This document shows, in pieces, positions 9,244 through 18,904 of a stretch of DNA of 64,000 nucleotides. The first letter of the stretch is position 1, and each line of letters starts with the position of its first letter. A program made the position numbers and the translations under genes. This DNA is from Clostridioides sp. Its GTDB lineage: Bacteria > Bacillota > Clostridia > Peptostreptococcales > Peptostreptococcaceae. The stretch covers positions 36,542-100,541 of the forward strand of contig JAISJN010000006.1 of assembly GCA_031261505.1 (NCBI GenBank), in the 5' to 3' direction. The notes beneath the pieces were generated by a model. That model was not told the origin of the DNA. It saw only the letters and a program-made list of their open reading frames with translations, and ran no database searches.

Positions 9244-10083
9244 ATGAAAAGAGAAATTAAAAAATCAGTATTTGGTAGACCTACAATTGACGGAGCCGGT
9301 GTACATTTAGTCAGAGTTCTTGGAAATGAAACTACAAGAGACTACGATCCATTCTTGATGTTGGATGCATTTGACTCAGAAGATCCTCGAGACTATATCG
9401 AAGGCTTCCCAATGCATCCACATAGAGGTATCGAGACCGTAAGCTACTTAATGAAAGGTTCTATGGAACATTCAGATAACCTTGGCAATAAAGGTGTCAT
9501 AGGAAACGGCGAGTCTCAATGGATGACAGCCGGCAGTGGTATAATACACCAAGAGATGCCAATAGCATCGGATTATCTCCTAGGATTACAGCTTTGGATA
9601 AACCTTCCTAAGGACGATAAAATGACTCATCCAGCTTACTTCGGTATCACAAAAGATATGATACAAGTAGTTGAAGAAGAAACTGCAACTGTGAAAGTTA
9701 TATCTGGCAATTTCAGAGGTGTGCAAGGCGTTGAACCCAAATTTGTACAAGCAACTATGTTAGACGTAAAAGTAAAACCAGGTAAGTTCTTTACAATGGA
9801 TACCAATCCTGCAGAAAATTTATTCATCTACGTAGTAGAAGGAGAAGGATATGTAAGCAAAAAAGTCGCAGAGAAAAAATCAGCCGTCCTATTCACTAAG
9901 GGCGATGAATTCAGTATAGAAGCATCTTCAGACGGCTTGCATTTCGTACTATGCTCAGGTAAACCTCTAAATGAACCGATTGCTTGGTCTGGTCCTATAG
10001 TAATGAACACTAGAGAAGAAATAAATACAGCATCTAGAGAACTTAGAAATGGAACATTTGTAAAAGCAGATGCTATGAAATAA
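9244..10083 (+). CDS. Pirin family protein (cupin)
   Basis: 279 residues with the bicupin pirin layout: GFPMHPHRGIET in the N-terminal cupin, then GIIHQEMP, giving the usual metal-binding His, His, His, Glu set. Pirins are iron-binding cupins; some bacterial members have quercetin 2,3-dioxygenase activity in vitro, but the cellular role is mostly unclear. The ATG has GGTTGGTGG 5 bases upstream. It is a single gene flanked by unrelated units, followed by a hairpin at 10090. Confidence 0.92.
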   Translation: MKREIKKSVFGRPTIDGAGVHLVRVLGNETTRDYDPFLMLDAFDSEDPRDYIEGFPMHPHRGIETVSYLMKGSMEHSDNLGNKGVIGNGESQWMTAGSGIIHQEMPIASDYLLGLQLWINLPKDDKMTHPAYFGITKDMIQVVEEETATVKVISGNFRGVQGVEPKFVQATMLDVKVKPGKFFTMDTNPAENLFIYVVEGEGYVSKKVAEKKSAVLFTKGDEFSIEASSDGLHFVLCSGKPLNEPIAWSGPIVMNTREEINTASRELRNGTFVKADAMK

Positions 10084-10089
10084 ATTTAT

Positions 10090-10129
10090 AATAGCCGCTC
10101 GTTTAGATAATTCTATACGAGCGGCTATT
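10090..10129. terminator. Hairpin terminator after the pirin gene
   Basis: AATAGCCGCTCGT (10090-10102) pairs with ACGAGCGGCTATT (10117-10129), a perfect 13-bp stem with a 14-base loop. The following T-run is weak. A second nested inverted repeat (GCTACAG at 10151, CTGTAGC at 10219) lies before the tatD end. Confidence 0.7.
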
Positions 10130-10234
10130 CTGATATAAGCCCATTGGCGAGCTACAGTAGTTCTAAGATATTTTATTTACATGTTTAATTTGATACGTAA
10201 CTATTTGGTTCTAAATAGCTGTAGCATTAGACTT

Positions 10235-11008
10235 TTACTCTTCGATTCTAAATAGTTTTTTCGCATTTGCCTTTGAGGCATCACATACCTCCTCAAAGCT
10301 AATTCCTCTTTCTTCAGCTACCCTCTCTGCCACGTATCTAACATGGGCTGGGTTATTTCTCTTTCCTCTGTACGGCTCTGGTGTCAAATACGGCGAGTCT
10401 GTCTCGATAAGCAGTTTATCTAGAGGTATTTCCCTAGCGACTGCTCTGACCTTCCTGCTGTTTTTAAAAGTCACCGTACCTGGAATAGAGATATAGCACC
10501 CTAATTTTAGATACTCTTTCGCAAGCTCTACACTCCCGCTGAAGCAATGCATTACGCATCCTATCTCTTCGCTCTTATTTTCCTTTATTATATCGAAGGT
10601 ATCCTTGTGAGCATCTCTGTCGTGTATTATTATCGGAAGAGATAGCTCATTTGCTAGAAGTATCTGTCTCTTGAGCCATTTTCTCTGTATATCCTTAGGC
10701 ACATCATCGTAGTAATAGTCTAGACCGATTTCGCCTATTGCAACTACCTTCTTGTTTTCCTGTGCCATCTTTTTTATTTCCTGAATATCCGCTTCCTCAG
10801 TCTCTGCTACGTCCTGTGGATGAATTCCAACAGCTGCGTAGATGAAGTCGTACTTGTCTGCCAGCTGGATTCCAGTTCTAGATGTCTCTAGGTCTGAGGC
10901 TGGATTTACAACTAGGTCGACCCCATTTTTCGGAAGCGATTCTATTAATTCATCTCTATCTTCGTCAAAACTTTCATCGTTTAAATGTGCATGTGAATCA
11001 AAAAGCAT
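10235..11008 (-). CDS. TatD family metal-dependent deoxyribonuclease
   Basis: 257 residues from the ATG at 11008; the earlier TTG at 11020 lies within the GGAGG ribosome site and is excluded. DSHAHL (3-8), GEIGLDYY, HDRDAH, MHCFSGS and LIETDSPYL are the metal-binding and catalytic blocks of TatD hydrolases, which act as 3'-5' DNA exonucleases with proposed DNA-repair roles. It lies about 70 bp downstream of metG on the same strand, the common metG-tatD order in Firmicutes, so it is likely under the metG T-box too. It is the single-domain form, without fusion. Confidence 0.94.
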   Translation of the reverse strand: MLFDSHAHLNDESFDEDRDELIESLPKNGVDLVVNPASDLETSRTGIQLADKYDFIYAAVGIHPQDVAETEEADIQEIKKMAQENKKVVAIGEIGLDYYYDDVPKDIQRKWLKRQILLANELSLPIIIHDRDAHKDTFDIIKENKSEEIGCVMHCFSGSVELAKEYLKLGCYISIPGTVTFKNSRKVRAVAREIPLDKLLIETDSPYLTPEPYRGKRNNPAHVRYVAERVAEERGISFEEVCDASKANAKKLFRIEE

Positions 11009-11080
11009 AATTTCCTCCAATCAAAGCAAACTGCTATGTTAACAAAACAAACTGCTATATCTCCGAACTGAATAGCTATA

Positions 11081-13015
11081 TTAGCGAACTTCTGAGCCGT
11101 CTTTTACCCCGCTAGTTTCTGGGAGAACTAGATCTTCTCCGTCGTTTCCTGCTGCTAATATCATACCTTGAGACTCAATTCCTCTTAGTTTTACAGGTTT
11201 TAAATTGCAGACAACTGTTACTTCCTTGCCTACTAGTTCTTCTGGTTTATACCATTTTGCGATTCCTGATACTATCTGTCTTGTCTCTGGTCCAAGTTTA
11301 ACCTGTGAAACTAGAAGTTTATCTGCCTTAGGATGTTTTTCGCATTTTATTATTTTACCTACTCTAAGTTCTATCTTGTCGAAGTCGTCTATAGTTATTT
11401 CTTCCTTATGTTCAAGCGGCTCTTCTTTTGGTGCATCTGAGAAGAGTTCTTCAAGGGCTGCTACTTCTTCTTCAACGTCTAGTCTAGGGAATAGAACTTC
11501 TCCCCTGTTCACCTTAGTTCCTTCTTTTATAAGTCCAAATTTCTTTGCGCTTTCCCAGTTTGTGATTTCTTCATTGCCAGCTATACCTAGTTGAGCGTAT
11601 ATTTTCTCTGCTGTCAGGCTCATTATTGGATTTATAAGAGTTGATATTATTCTTATAGACTCACATAGGTTGTATAGAACTGTGTCTAATTCAGCCTTGT
11701 TTGCCTCGTCTTTTGCAAGTATCCAAGGAGCTGTTTCGTCGATGTATTTATTTGTTCTTCTAACTAACTTCCAACAGTTTTCAAGCGCTTCATGGAATTG
11801 GAATTTATCCATTTCAGCCTCGAAGTTTTCTACTGATTCTTTTGCCTGAGCCCTTAGGTCAGCATCGAATTCGTATTCTCCCTTAGCCATTGGAATTATT
11901 CCTTCATTGTATTTTTCTACCATTGACACAGTCCTGCTCACTAGGTTTCCTAGGTCGTTTGCAAGGTCTGCATTTATTCTTGTTATGAATTTTCTATTGC
12001 TGTAACTTCCGTCAGATCCAAAGTTGAATTCTCTTAGTAGGAAGTATTTTAATGCGTCTACACCATATCTATCTATAAGTGGCTCTGGATAAACGACATT
12101 TCCCTTAGATTTACTCATCTTGTCATTGTCGAATAATATCCATCCGTTTCCGTATACTTTTTGAGGAATTTCTAGTCCCAATGCCATAAGTATAGCAGGC
12201 CAGATTATAGTGTGGAATCTAGCTATTTCTTTACCAACGAACTGTACATTAGCAGGCCAGTATTTTCCCATTTCCTCATCGTGATCAGTCATATATCCTA
12301 ATGTTGTGATATAGTTGCAAAGTGCATCTATCCAAACATAGATTACGTGTTTATCGTCAAACGGTACTTTTATACCCCAGTCGAAAGATGTTCTTGTAAC
12401 GCTAAGGTCTTCCAATCCTTGATTTAGAAAGTTTCCAAGCATTTCATTCCTTATATGAGTCGGTTGACAGAAATTATCATCTTTAAATAAATCCCTTATT
12501 CTGTCTTCGTATTTTGATAGTTTAAAGAAGTAAGATTCTTCTTTTACCAAGTAAGTTTCTCTTCCGCAGTCAGGACATAGATGACCGTCTATAAGCTGTG
12601 ATTCAGTCCAGAAACTTTCGCAAGGTGTACAGTATCTACCTTCGTATTCGCCCTTGTATATATCGCCTTGTTCGTATAGCTTAGTAAATATTTTCTGTAT
12701 GATTTCAGTATGTCTATCTTCAGTAGTCCTTATAAAGTCATCGTACGATATATCCATCTTGCCCCAAAGAGCTTTTATGCTTGCAATCTGTTCATCTAGA
12801 AACTCGATTTCAGTTTTTCCAGATTCTTGAGCCTTCTTTTGAATTTTTTCACCGTGTTCATCTGTTCCTGTCAAGAATTTTACATCGTATCCACAAAAAC
12901 GCTTGAATCTAGCAAGCGCGTCCGCCGCAACAGTTGTATAAGTGTGACCTATATGAAGTTGCCCACTTGGGTAGTATATAGGTGTTGTTAGATAGTAGCT
13001 TTTTTTATTCTCCAT
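11081..13015 (-). CDS. metG: MetG, methionyl-tRNA synthetase
   Basis: 644 residues. HIGH at 21-24 and KMSKS at 299-303 are the class I signatures. A zinc site is formed by Cys129, 132, 147 and 150. The last ~110 residues form the EMAPII-like tRNA-binding domain starting at [16 protein letters not shown], used for dimerisation in bacterial enzymes. It charges initiator and elongator tRNA-Met. The ATG follows AGGAGGT (complement of 13023-13030). A methionine T-box leader and a clear promoter precede it. Confidence 0.97.
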   Translation of the reverse strand: MENKKSYYLTTPIYYPSGQLHIGHTYTTVAADALARFKRFCGYDVKFLTGTDEHGEKIQKKAQESGKTEIEFLDEQIASIKALWGKMDISYDDFIRTTEDRHTEIIQKIFTKLYEQGDIYKGEYEGRYCTPCESFWTESQLIDGHLCPDCGRETYLVKEESYFFKLSKYEDRIRDLFKDDNFCQPTHIRNEMLGNFLNQGLEDLSVTRTSFDWGIKVPFDDKHVIYVWIDALCNYITTLGYMTDHDEEMGKYWPANVQFVGKEIARFHTIIWPAILMALGLEIPQKVYGNGWILFDNDKMSKSKGNVVYPEPLIDRYGVDALKYFLLREFNFGSDGSYSNRKFITRINADLANDLGNLVSRTVSMVEKYNEGIIPMAKGEYEFDADLRAQAKESVENFEAEMDKFQFHEALENCWKLVRRTNKYIDETAPWILAKDEANKAELDTVLYNLCESIRIISTLINPIMSLTAEKIYAQLGIAGNEEITNWESAKKFGLIKEGTKVNRGEVLFPRLDVEEEVAALEELFSDAPKEEPLEHKEEITIDDFDKIELRVGKIIKCEKHPKADKLLVSQVKLGPETRQIVSGIAKWYKPEELVGKEVTVVCNLKPVKLRGIESQGMILAAGNDGEDLVLPETSGVKDGSEVR

Positions 13016-13109
13016 TTTTTATTACCTCCTAATTTATGCTGTACTGCAATCTCGTATTGAGGATATCTGCAATCTCAATACACACTCCTCAAAATATTTA
13101 AAACTGGTA

Positions 13110-13380
13110 TCAAAAAACTCGCCACCCATGTATATACATAGGGGCGAGATTACTCACGGTACCACCCTAATTTATCCACAGCACATATATTTTGTGGATA
13201 TCTTAGCAGGCTTTAACGCGCCTAACCGTCCTACCCTAGTCACTTGGATTCAGGCAGAAAGCTCAGAGGCCATGTTCAGTAGATATTTAACGTTGAATTT
13301 CACCACTCTCAACTCTCTGTAGATAAATATTTTACTTACTCTTCTCTTCTCAGCTTGTGTTTAAATTAATTTTTTGTTTC
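13110..13380 (-). promoter_or_regulatory. Methionine T-box riboswitch leader of metG
   Basis: On the minus strand the T-box sequence AGGGTGGTACCGTGA is at 13153-13168. It is followed by a terminator hairpin CTCGCC...GGCGAG (13118-13148) and TTTTTT (13111-13117). Stem I shows the GAGAG motif and an ATG specifier triplet (13271-13273) in the context GAACATGGCC, as expected for tRNA-Met. Uncharged tRNA-Met should stabilise the antiterminator and raise metG (and probably tatD) expression. Confidence 0.93.
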
Positions 13381-13387
13381 TATTACC

Positions 13388-13416
13388 ATCTTATTAAATA
13401 TGGGGCAATTTGTCAA
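13388..13416 (-). promoter_or_regulatory. Sigma-A promoter of the metG T-box transcript
   Basis: TTGACA (complement of 13411-13416) and TAAGAT (complement of 13388-13393) with a 17-base spacer. Start of transcription would be near 13380, just at the 5' end of the T-box leader. Confidence 0.85.
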
Positions 13417-13542
13417 TCAATTTTGAATTCAACTCGTGTTATATTCTTCTAAATTCCTATCTTCCCGTATTATCTCCAGAATTCTTGATATTATTCAATT
13501 TTATTAAAATTACCTAGATTGGAATTTAAATACATCAAGAAG

Positions 13543-14450
13543 TCAACCTTGTTCTGGCTCAAATCCCTTGTACTTCATATTCTCTACCAATTCATCGTAG
13601 TCGTGAATCCTCTGTCCTCCAGTTGTTATTTCAACACCTCTAAACAGTAGGTCAAAGCTATGTGTGCCATTTTCACCTAAAGGTATCGTGTACATAGGCC
13701 TCTTTCTTCTCGGATAATTTGTGACAAACAAGAAGTCAGATCCTAGCTCTTCACTGCAATACTGATGTATCTCTTTTTCCGACTCTGGATCTAAATCTCC
13801 CTCTAGGTCGGTTCTCCCAAATTTTGACTTCAAAATATCCAAAACATCGTTGAAGTCTATCCTAGGTATTTCATCCTTGATCTTTGGAAGTTCTGCATCC
13901 AATAATTCTAGGTATTTTCCGCCTTCACGCTCTACTTTTCCCAAGACGTATTTTAAAAGTTCCTCTTCTATCTTCATGATGTCGTACTCGTCCTTGATAA
14001 ATCCGATCTCAAGATCTACGCTGACATACTCATTTAGATGACGAGAGGTGTTATGCTGTTCTGCTCTGTAAGCGTGGCCTATTTCAAAGACCCTCTCAAA
14101 TCCCGCTCCAACTATCATCTGTTTATAAAACTGCGGGCTTTGAGCTAGGTAAGCCTGTTTTTAAAATAATCTAGTTTGAAGACCTCGCTTCCGCCCTCAG
14201 CCCCTTCTGACACTAATTTCGGTGTGAATATCTCTGTAAAATCATTTCCTGATAAATATTCTCTGACACCTGCTACAATTATATTTTGAATCTTGAATAT
14301 AGCGCTTATTTTTCGTGTCTAAGGCTTAGTACTCTATTGTCGAGCATCGTATCTAGATTTATATCCAAATTTTCTTTGTTTATCTCTATTGGAAGTTCTC
14401 TTACAACTGAACTTAGTACCTCAATAGATTTTACAAATTGTAAAGTGTAT
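13543..14450 (-). pseudogene. Decayed archaeal-type aspartyl-tRNA synthetase gene
   Basis: The longest open piece (13543-14118) encodes a class II synthetase core: FERVFEIGHAYRAE motif, HLNEY, and GVEITTGGQR near the end. Reading upstream on the same strand, conserved sequence continues in other frames: LDNRVLSLRHEK near 14315, then FKIQNIIVAGVREYLSG and FTEIFTPKLVSEG. At least two frameshifts are needed, one near 14309 and one near 14160 in a run of A. The N-terminal OB-fold and the C-terminal motif 3 (GLGLER) are both missing. The sequence resembles the archaeal/nondiscriminating AspRS type found in some Clostridia. A working AspRS must be encoded elsewhere. Confidence 0.85.
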
Positions 14451-14452
14451 TC

Positions 14453-16984
14453 TTAAAATATATCTGACTTCAATACCTCTTCAACGCTTTCTCCTTCGCT
14501 TATAAATCTCATGACCTTTATCGAAATGCTAGAGGCGTTGATAAGAACTGCACCGACAATCTTATCGTTAACTACAAATAGTTTTTTGTATGTGTTGTTC
14601 GTAGTATCTCTCAAGCACAATTCTCCGTCTGCTCCCTTGATTTGACCAAGAGATAGTACATCTGTGTTCATTGCGTCTAATGCTATCGGCATAGTGTCTG
14701 GCACAAATTCCCTTGAGTCTCCACAGGCATTTGCACCTGCTGTCTTACCCATTTCAACCGATGTAGGCCAGATTGCGTATACTGAGTTTCCAACCTGTGC
14801 AGCATCACCACATGCGTAGATATTATCTACTGATGTCTTCATCGTTTCGTCTACTAAAATTCCCCTATCGCAGGCTATACTTGTTCCCTTGACTATTCCT
14901 ATATTAGGCCTTACACCTATTGAGAAGACTACCATATCACAGTAGATCTTCGTACCATCTATAGTAGATACTACTGTAACTCCACTTACTTTTTCTATGC
15001 TGGAGACCTGAGCGCCAGTTATGACTTCTACCCCAGCCTCTTCAATACATTTTCTAAGTATCGAACTTCCTTCACCGTCTAGCTGTTTACTTAGAATTCC
15101 ATCTGCTGCCTCTATGACATTCACATTCTTGCCTTGTAATTTGAACTCCCATGCTGCTTCTAATCCTAAGAGGCCTCCACCTATTACAGCAACTCTGCTT
15201 ACCTTCTCACTCGCCGCCTTTATTTTTTCTAGGTCTTCTTTGCTTCTGAGTGTGTAGACATTGTCTAAATCGCAACCAGGAATTGGAGGTATAAAGTTAT
15301 TGCTTCCTGTTGCTATTATAAGTTTATCATAGTGTATTTCTTCGCTAGAAGTCGATACGCTTGATTCTTTCTCATTTATCTTTTCTACTCTTGTATTTAG
15401 CATTACATTTATATTATTGTCCTGATACCATTTCCAATCAGCTATATAGAAATCATCTCCAAGCTCTGAATTCAGTCCATCTGACAGCGATGGTCTAAAG
15501 TAAGTAAGCTCGCTTTCAGCACTTATCATAGTTATAGCAGCTGTTTTATTTCTTTTTCTTATAGCATCAGTCGCGTAGTATCCAGCAGCTCCGTTTCCTA
15601 CTACTACGTAATGTTCATCTGTATCTTTGAAGTAAGTTATTTCTTCATCGTACACCTCTATAAATTTATCTTCGGATGCACCGCATACTGGGCATATTTG
15701 AGGAGGTTCATCGCCTTCAAATACCTCGTTACAAATTATACATTTCCATTTTCTAGCACCTTTTTTCTTTGTGAATTTATAGTTTAATTTTTCAACAAAC
15801 TTATCGGCAAATAGATTTATAAATCCAAATTCTTTTTCATCAGGTTTGAAATTCGCTTTAAATGGAGTCACTGTAGTCATCCTCAACTGAGATAGTCTAC
15901 CCATTATATTGTCTACAGCTTCACCGCTCCAACCCCATGATCCAAATGCAGATGCAACCTTGCCCTCATGTATTACTGGATTGAGCGAAGTCAGTATCTG
16001 CCAAATTGGCGGCAATGTGTCTCCAAGTATGGTTGGACTTCCTAGGATTATCCCCTTTGAAGTAGTCATTTTTGCCACGATGTCTTCAACACTGGTTTCT
16101 GTAGCATCGAAAAGGTTTACCTTGTAGTCACTTGTACCCTCGATTCTAGACTTAATATGCTCCGCTATAGTCTTTGTGTAGCCGTAAGCTGATACATAGG
16201 CTATTGTAACTTCTTTTACTAGCTTTATCTGTTCCTCAGTACTCCATTTTTCATATAGGTCTACTATTCTTTTTGGATTATGTGTGAGGACAGGACCGTG
16301 CCCAGGGCATATGGTATCTATTTCCAAATCAGCAATTTTTTGTATCGCTGAAACCATAGATGGTTTGAATGGTCCCATTATATTATCGTAGTAATATCTC
16401 AACGCATCTAAATAATCCTCATCTTCACTAGGAGTCAAGTCGTTTATAATTTTTTCATTGCTGTAATGGCTTCCAAACGAATCGCAGGTCACTAAAACCT
16501 TATCTTCTTTTACGTATGTGTATATTGTGTCTGGCCAGTGAAGCATTGGAACAGAGTAAAATTCAAGAGTCTTATCGCCTAGCGAAATTGAATCTCCATC
16601 TCCTACTGCAATATACTGAAAGTCCTTATTAACTATTTCCTTTAAAAATTCTATCGCCTTTGGTGAGGCAACTACCTTTGCATTTGGAGCTAAATCAAGT
16701 ATTTTTGCAACACTCCCCGCGTGATCTGGCTCTGTATGGCTTACTACTAGGTAATCTAAGGTGTTCAAATCTATTTCCAAATCATTTAGTCTTTCCATGT
16801 ATTGTTCAAAAGTCCTATCTTTTACTGTTTCAAATAGAGCTGTTTTTTCGCTTCCCTTTAGTACGTATGAATTATAGGTAGTACCATAAGGTGTGTACAT
16901 TATGATATCAAATACTCTAAGATCTGGGTCCAATGATCCAACCCAATATAAATTTTTCTTTATTTCTAATGATTTTAAAGACAT
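14453..16984 (-). CDS. Flavodiiron protein fused to rubredoxin and NADH:rubredoxin reductase
   Basis: 843 residues from the ATG at 16984, which follows AAGGAGGGAGTT; an upstream ATG at 17041 lies before this site. Residues 1-250 form a metallo-beta-lactamase-like diiron domain (HTEPDHAG, 83-90). Residues 257-400 are a flavodoxin domain. Residues 412-447 are a rubredoxin with Cys415, 418, 431 and 434. Residues 458-843 form an FAD/NAD(P)H disulfide-oxidoreductase-type domain with GNGAAG and a second GGGLLG loop. Such single-chain enzymes carry electrons from NADH to O2 (or NO), reducing O2 to water. It is a cytoplasmic oxygen-defence enzyme of anaerobes, described as the FdpF class in clostridia. 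Confidence 0.93.
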   Translation of the reverse strand: MSLKSLEIKKNLYWVGSLDPDLRVFDIIMYTPYGTTYNSYVLKGSEKTALFETVKDRTFEQYMERLNDLEIDLNTLDYLVVSHTEPDHAGSVAKILDLAPNAKVVASPKAIEFLKEIVNKDFQYIAVGDGDSISLGDKTLEFYSVPMLHWPDTIYTYVKEDKVLVTCDSFGSHYSNEKIINDLTPSEDEDYLDALRYYYDNIMGPFKPSMVSAIQKIADLEIDTICPGHGPVLTHNPKRIVDLYEKWSTEEQIKLVKEVTIAYVSAYGYTKTIAEHIKSRIEGTSDYKVNLFDATETSVEDIVAKMTTSKGIILGSPTILGDTLPPIWQILTSLNPVIHEGKVASAFGSWGWSGEAVDNIMGRLSQLRMTTVTPFKANFKPDEKEFGFINLFADKFVEKLNYKFTKKKGARKWKCIICNEVFEGDEPPQICPVCGASEDKFIEVYDEEITYFKDTDEHYVVVGNGAAGYYATDAIRKRNKTAAITMISAESELTYFRPSLSDGLNSELGDDFYIADWKWYQDNNINVMLNTRVEKINEKESSVSTSSEEIHYDKLIIATGSNNFIPPIPGCDLDNVYTLRSKEDLEKIKAASEKVSRVAVIGGGLLGLEAAWEFKLQGKNVNVIEAADGILSKQLDGEGSSILRKCIEEAGVEVITGAQVSSIEKVSGVTVVSTIDGTKIYCDMVVFSIGVRPNIGIVKGTSIACDRGILVDETMKTSVDNIYACGDAAQVGNSVYAIWPTSVEMGKTAGANACGDSREFVPDTMPIALDAMNTDVLSLGQIKGADGELCLRDTTNNTYKKLFVVNDKIVGAVLINASSISIKVMRFISEGESVEEVLKSDIF

Positions 16985-17041
16985 AACTCTAACTCCCTCC
17001 TTGTATCTTTGTATATCTATTAACATTGATACCCTTTTCAT

Positions 17042-17310
17042 AACGGTTTATAACACGAGATATCGTTTTTTATCGTTAATTATTTGATAATTTTTTGCTA
17101 TTAATTGAGCTCGTTGAGAAATACTGCTCACCTCGCTCAGATCGGACTCGCTCTGTAGTATTTATTCCCAGATTAAAAATTATAATACAATTATTCAAAT
17201 ATATTGAGAAATACATCCCCTCACATATATCTCACGGACATATTTCTCAATTAAGTTGGGCGAACTACAGAATATACAATTGCCATCTAAGGCGGTGTTG
17301 ATACATTGCT
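17042..17310. other. Intergenic region with two related hairpins
   Basis: Two inverted repeats start with the same TTGAGAAATAC: at 17114 (AAATACT 17119-17125 pairs with AGTATTT 17157-17163) and at 17204 (TTGAGAAATA 17204-17213 pairs with TATTTCTCAA 17241-17250). They lie between the spmB 3' side and the flavodiiron gene 5' side and may include a terminator or a regulatory site. They are not the two-hairpin repeat family. Confidence 0.4.
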
Positions 17311-17832
17311 CTATGAAAATACTAAATAACAGATGAATACCGAGGTGATTACTCCAGCTATATGGCATAGGAGGGCACAGGGTAGGGTGTGTCTGGTATT
17401 TTTTATCTTTAACCTTCCATAGTAGACTGCCATTGTATAAAAAATTGTCTCTGATGCTCCTACCATTGTCGCGCCCATTCTCTCAACCATTGAGTCGACC
17501 CCAACTCTTTTTGCCAGCTCACTATAGACTCCGAGTGCTCCACTTCCCGATATTGGCTTAATTGTAATTAGTCCAATTAATTCCTTTGGTATACTAAACA
17601 TCCTCGCTATCGGCGAAAATAACCACTCCAATATTTCGATTCCTTTTCCGGATTTAAATATCCCTATAGCTAGAAAAATACCTATTATGTACGGCAGTAT
17701 ATCCCATGCTGCCTTTAACCCGTCTATTGAGCCTCTCACGAAGCTGTCAAATACATCTACTCCCCGTATCTTCCCGTATCCAACTATGAATAGAATAATC
17801 GCAGGTATTATCAAATTAGAAAATAACTCCAC
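17311..17832 (-). CDS. spmB: SpmB, spore maturation protein B
   Basis: 173 residues, near the usual 178. It is very hydrophobic with four or five membrane segments and the Gate-domain signature KPISGSGALG in the middle, plus GATMVGASETIFYT. SpmA and SpmB are required for full dehydration of the spore core in Bacillus and Clostridium; their exact transport role is unknown. The start is GTG at 17832, preceded by GGGGGGAGT. It lies 47 bp downstream of spmA and is co-transcribed with it. Confidence 0.95.
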   Translation of the reverse strand: MELFSNLIIPAIILFIVGYGKIRGVDVFDSFVRGSIDGLKAAWDILPYIIGIFLAIGIFKSGKGIEILEWLFSPIARMFSIPKELIGLITIKPISGSGALGVYSELAKRVGVDSMVERMGATMVGASETIFYTMAVYYGRLKIKNTRHTLPCALLCHIAGVITSVFICYLVFS

Positions 17833-17879
17833 ACACTCCCCCCCTGTCTACCCATTCTTTAAATAATCTAAATAATAAC

Positions 17880-18467
17880 CTATCTAATCTTCCTCCTAGA
17901 TCTTTTTTGAAATAATCTACAAGTCCCTATAGCTACAAATGTTGTTATTAAAGTAGAAAACACTGTCGTAAATATAATTTCACTCGGATTCACCGATCCC
18001 ATATCCATCCTGAGCTTGATTATGGTAAACGGTATGATCTGCAAGGAGGATATATTTACAACCAGAAACATTATCATCTCGTCTGTCGCTGTATCCTTCT
18101 TGTGATTTAGCGTCTGTAGCTCATCCATTGCCTTTAGTCCAAAAGCAGTAGCCCCATTTCCAGCTCCTAACATGTTCATCACTATATTCATAACCATATA
18201 ATCAATCGATTTATGCCCTTTAGGTATCTTTGGGAACAACGCCTTCATAACTCCACCGAGCTTATTTCCAATCTTTTCTATCAATCCTGCCTCGCTTGCT
18301 ATATTCATAAGCCCCATCCAAATAGCCATTATTCCCGCTAAACTTATCGCAAACTCTATAGCGTTTGACGCTTCAGAAAGTATCACTCCGTTCAATGCTC
18401 CTAGGTTGTTAAACGCAAGACTTCCAACTATACCAATGACAATCATATAAAACCATATCTTAGCCAA
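17880..18467 (-). CDS. spmA: SpmA, spore maturation protein A
   Basis: 195 residues from a TTG at 18467 that follows GGAGGG with a 6-base gap. This matches the usual SpmA length (196), whereas the earlier start at 18524 would add 19 residues with no ribosome site. Several membrane segments; the conserved NMLGAGNGATAFGLKAM block is visible. It acts in the forespore membrane in spore-core dehydration together with SpmB, encoded just downstream. Its presence supports a spore-forming organism. Confidence 0.95.
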   Translation of the reverse strand: MAKIWFYMIVIGIVGSLAFNNLGALNGVILSEASNAIEFAISLAGIMAIWMGLMNIASEAGLIEKIGNKLGGVMKALFPKIPKGHKSIDYMVMNIVMNMLGAGNGATAFGLKAMDELQTLNHKKDTATDEMIMFLVVNISSLQIIPFTIIKLRMDMGSVNPSEIIFTTVFSTLITTFVAIGTCRLFQKRSRRKIR

Positions 18468-18904
18468 TTTTATCCCTCCAATTTTCATAACATATATCTT
18501 CCTAACAATAACCATATCATCCAAGCTATAGATTTATTTTAAGCTATTTCATTCACTCCAGCCTACCAATTAATTTAAGCTATTCATTTCAAACTATCTC
18601 TTATAATTCTATGATTCCATGTCCTAAAATATATCTCATAAATTTAACCCGATTCTCACCTTTGACATACGCCCATTCTTCACTTTAAATCTACGTACAT
18701 ATTCTGAAATTTGAAATCAAATCTGAATAAAGTTATTTTGTTCAATAAGCCTTCTGTACTTTAATAAAAATTTTATTTACCCGTTTATACTTAACACTTG
18801 AATTGTCTACTGTTTCTTTGGTAAAATGTAATTAGAAATATTTTTATATTTTCTTATTTATTGAAGCTTTGTATTAATAAATACAAATCGAGGAGGACGA
18901 AATA
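18468..18904. other. Divergent spmA/pncB intergenic region
   Basis: About 435 bp of A+T-rich sequence holding the promoters of spmA (minus) and pncB (plus). Apart from the pncB promoter candidate at 18798-18827 I see no hairpin, ORF or riboswitch. Confidence 0.4.
18798..18827 (+). promoter_or_regulatory. Candidate sigma-A promoter of pncB
   Basis: TTGAAT (18798-18803) and TAAAAT (18822-18827) with an 18-base spacer, about 75 bases before the start codon. Confidence 0.5.
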
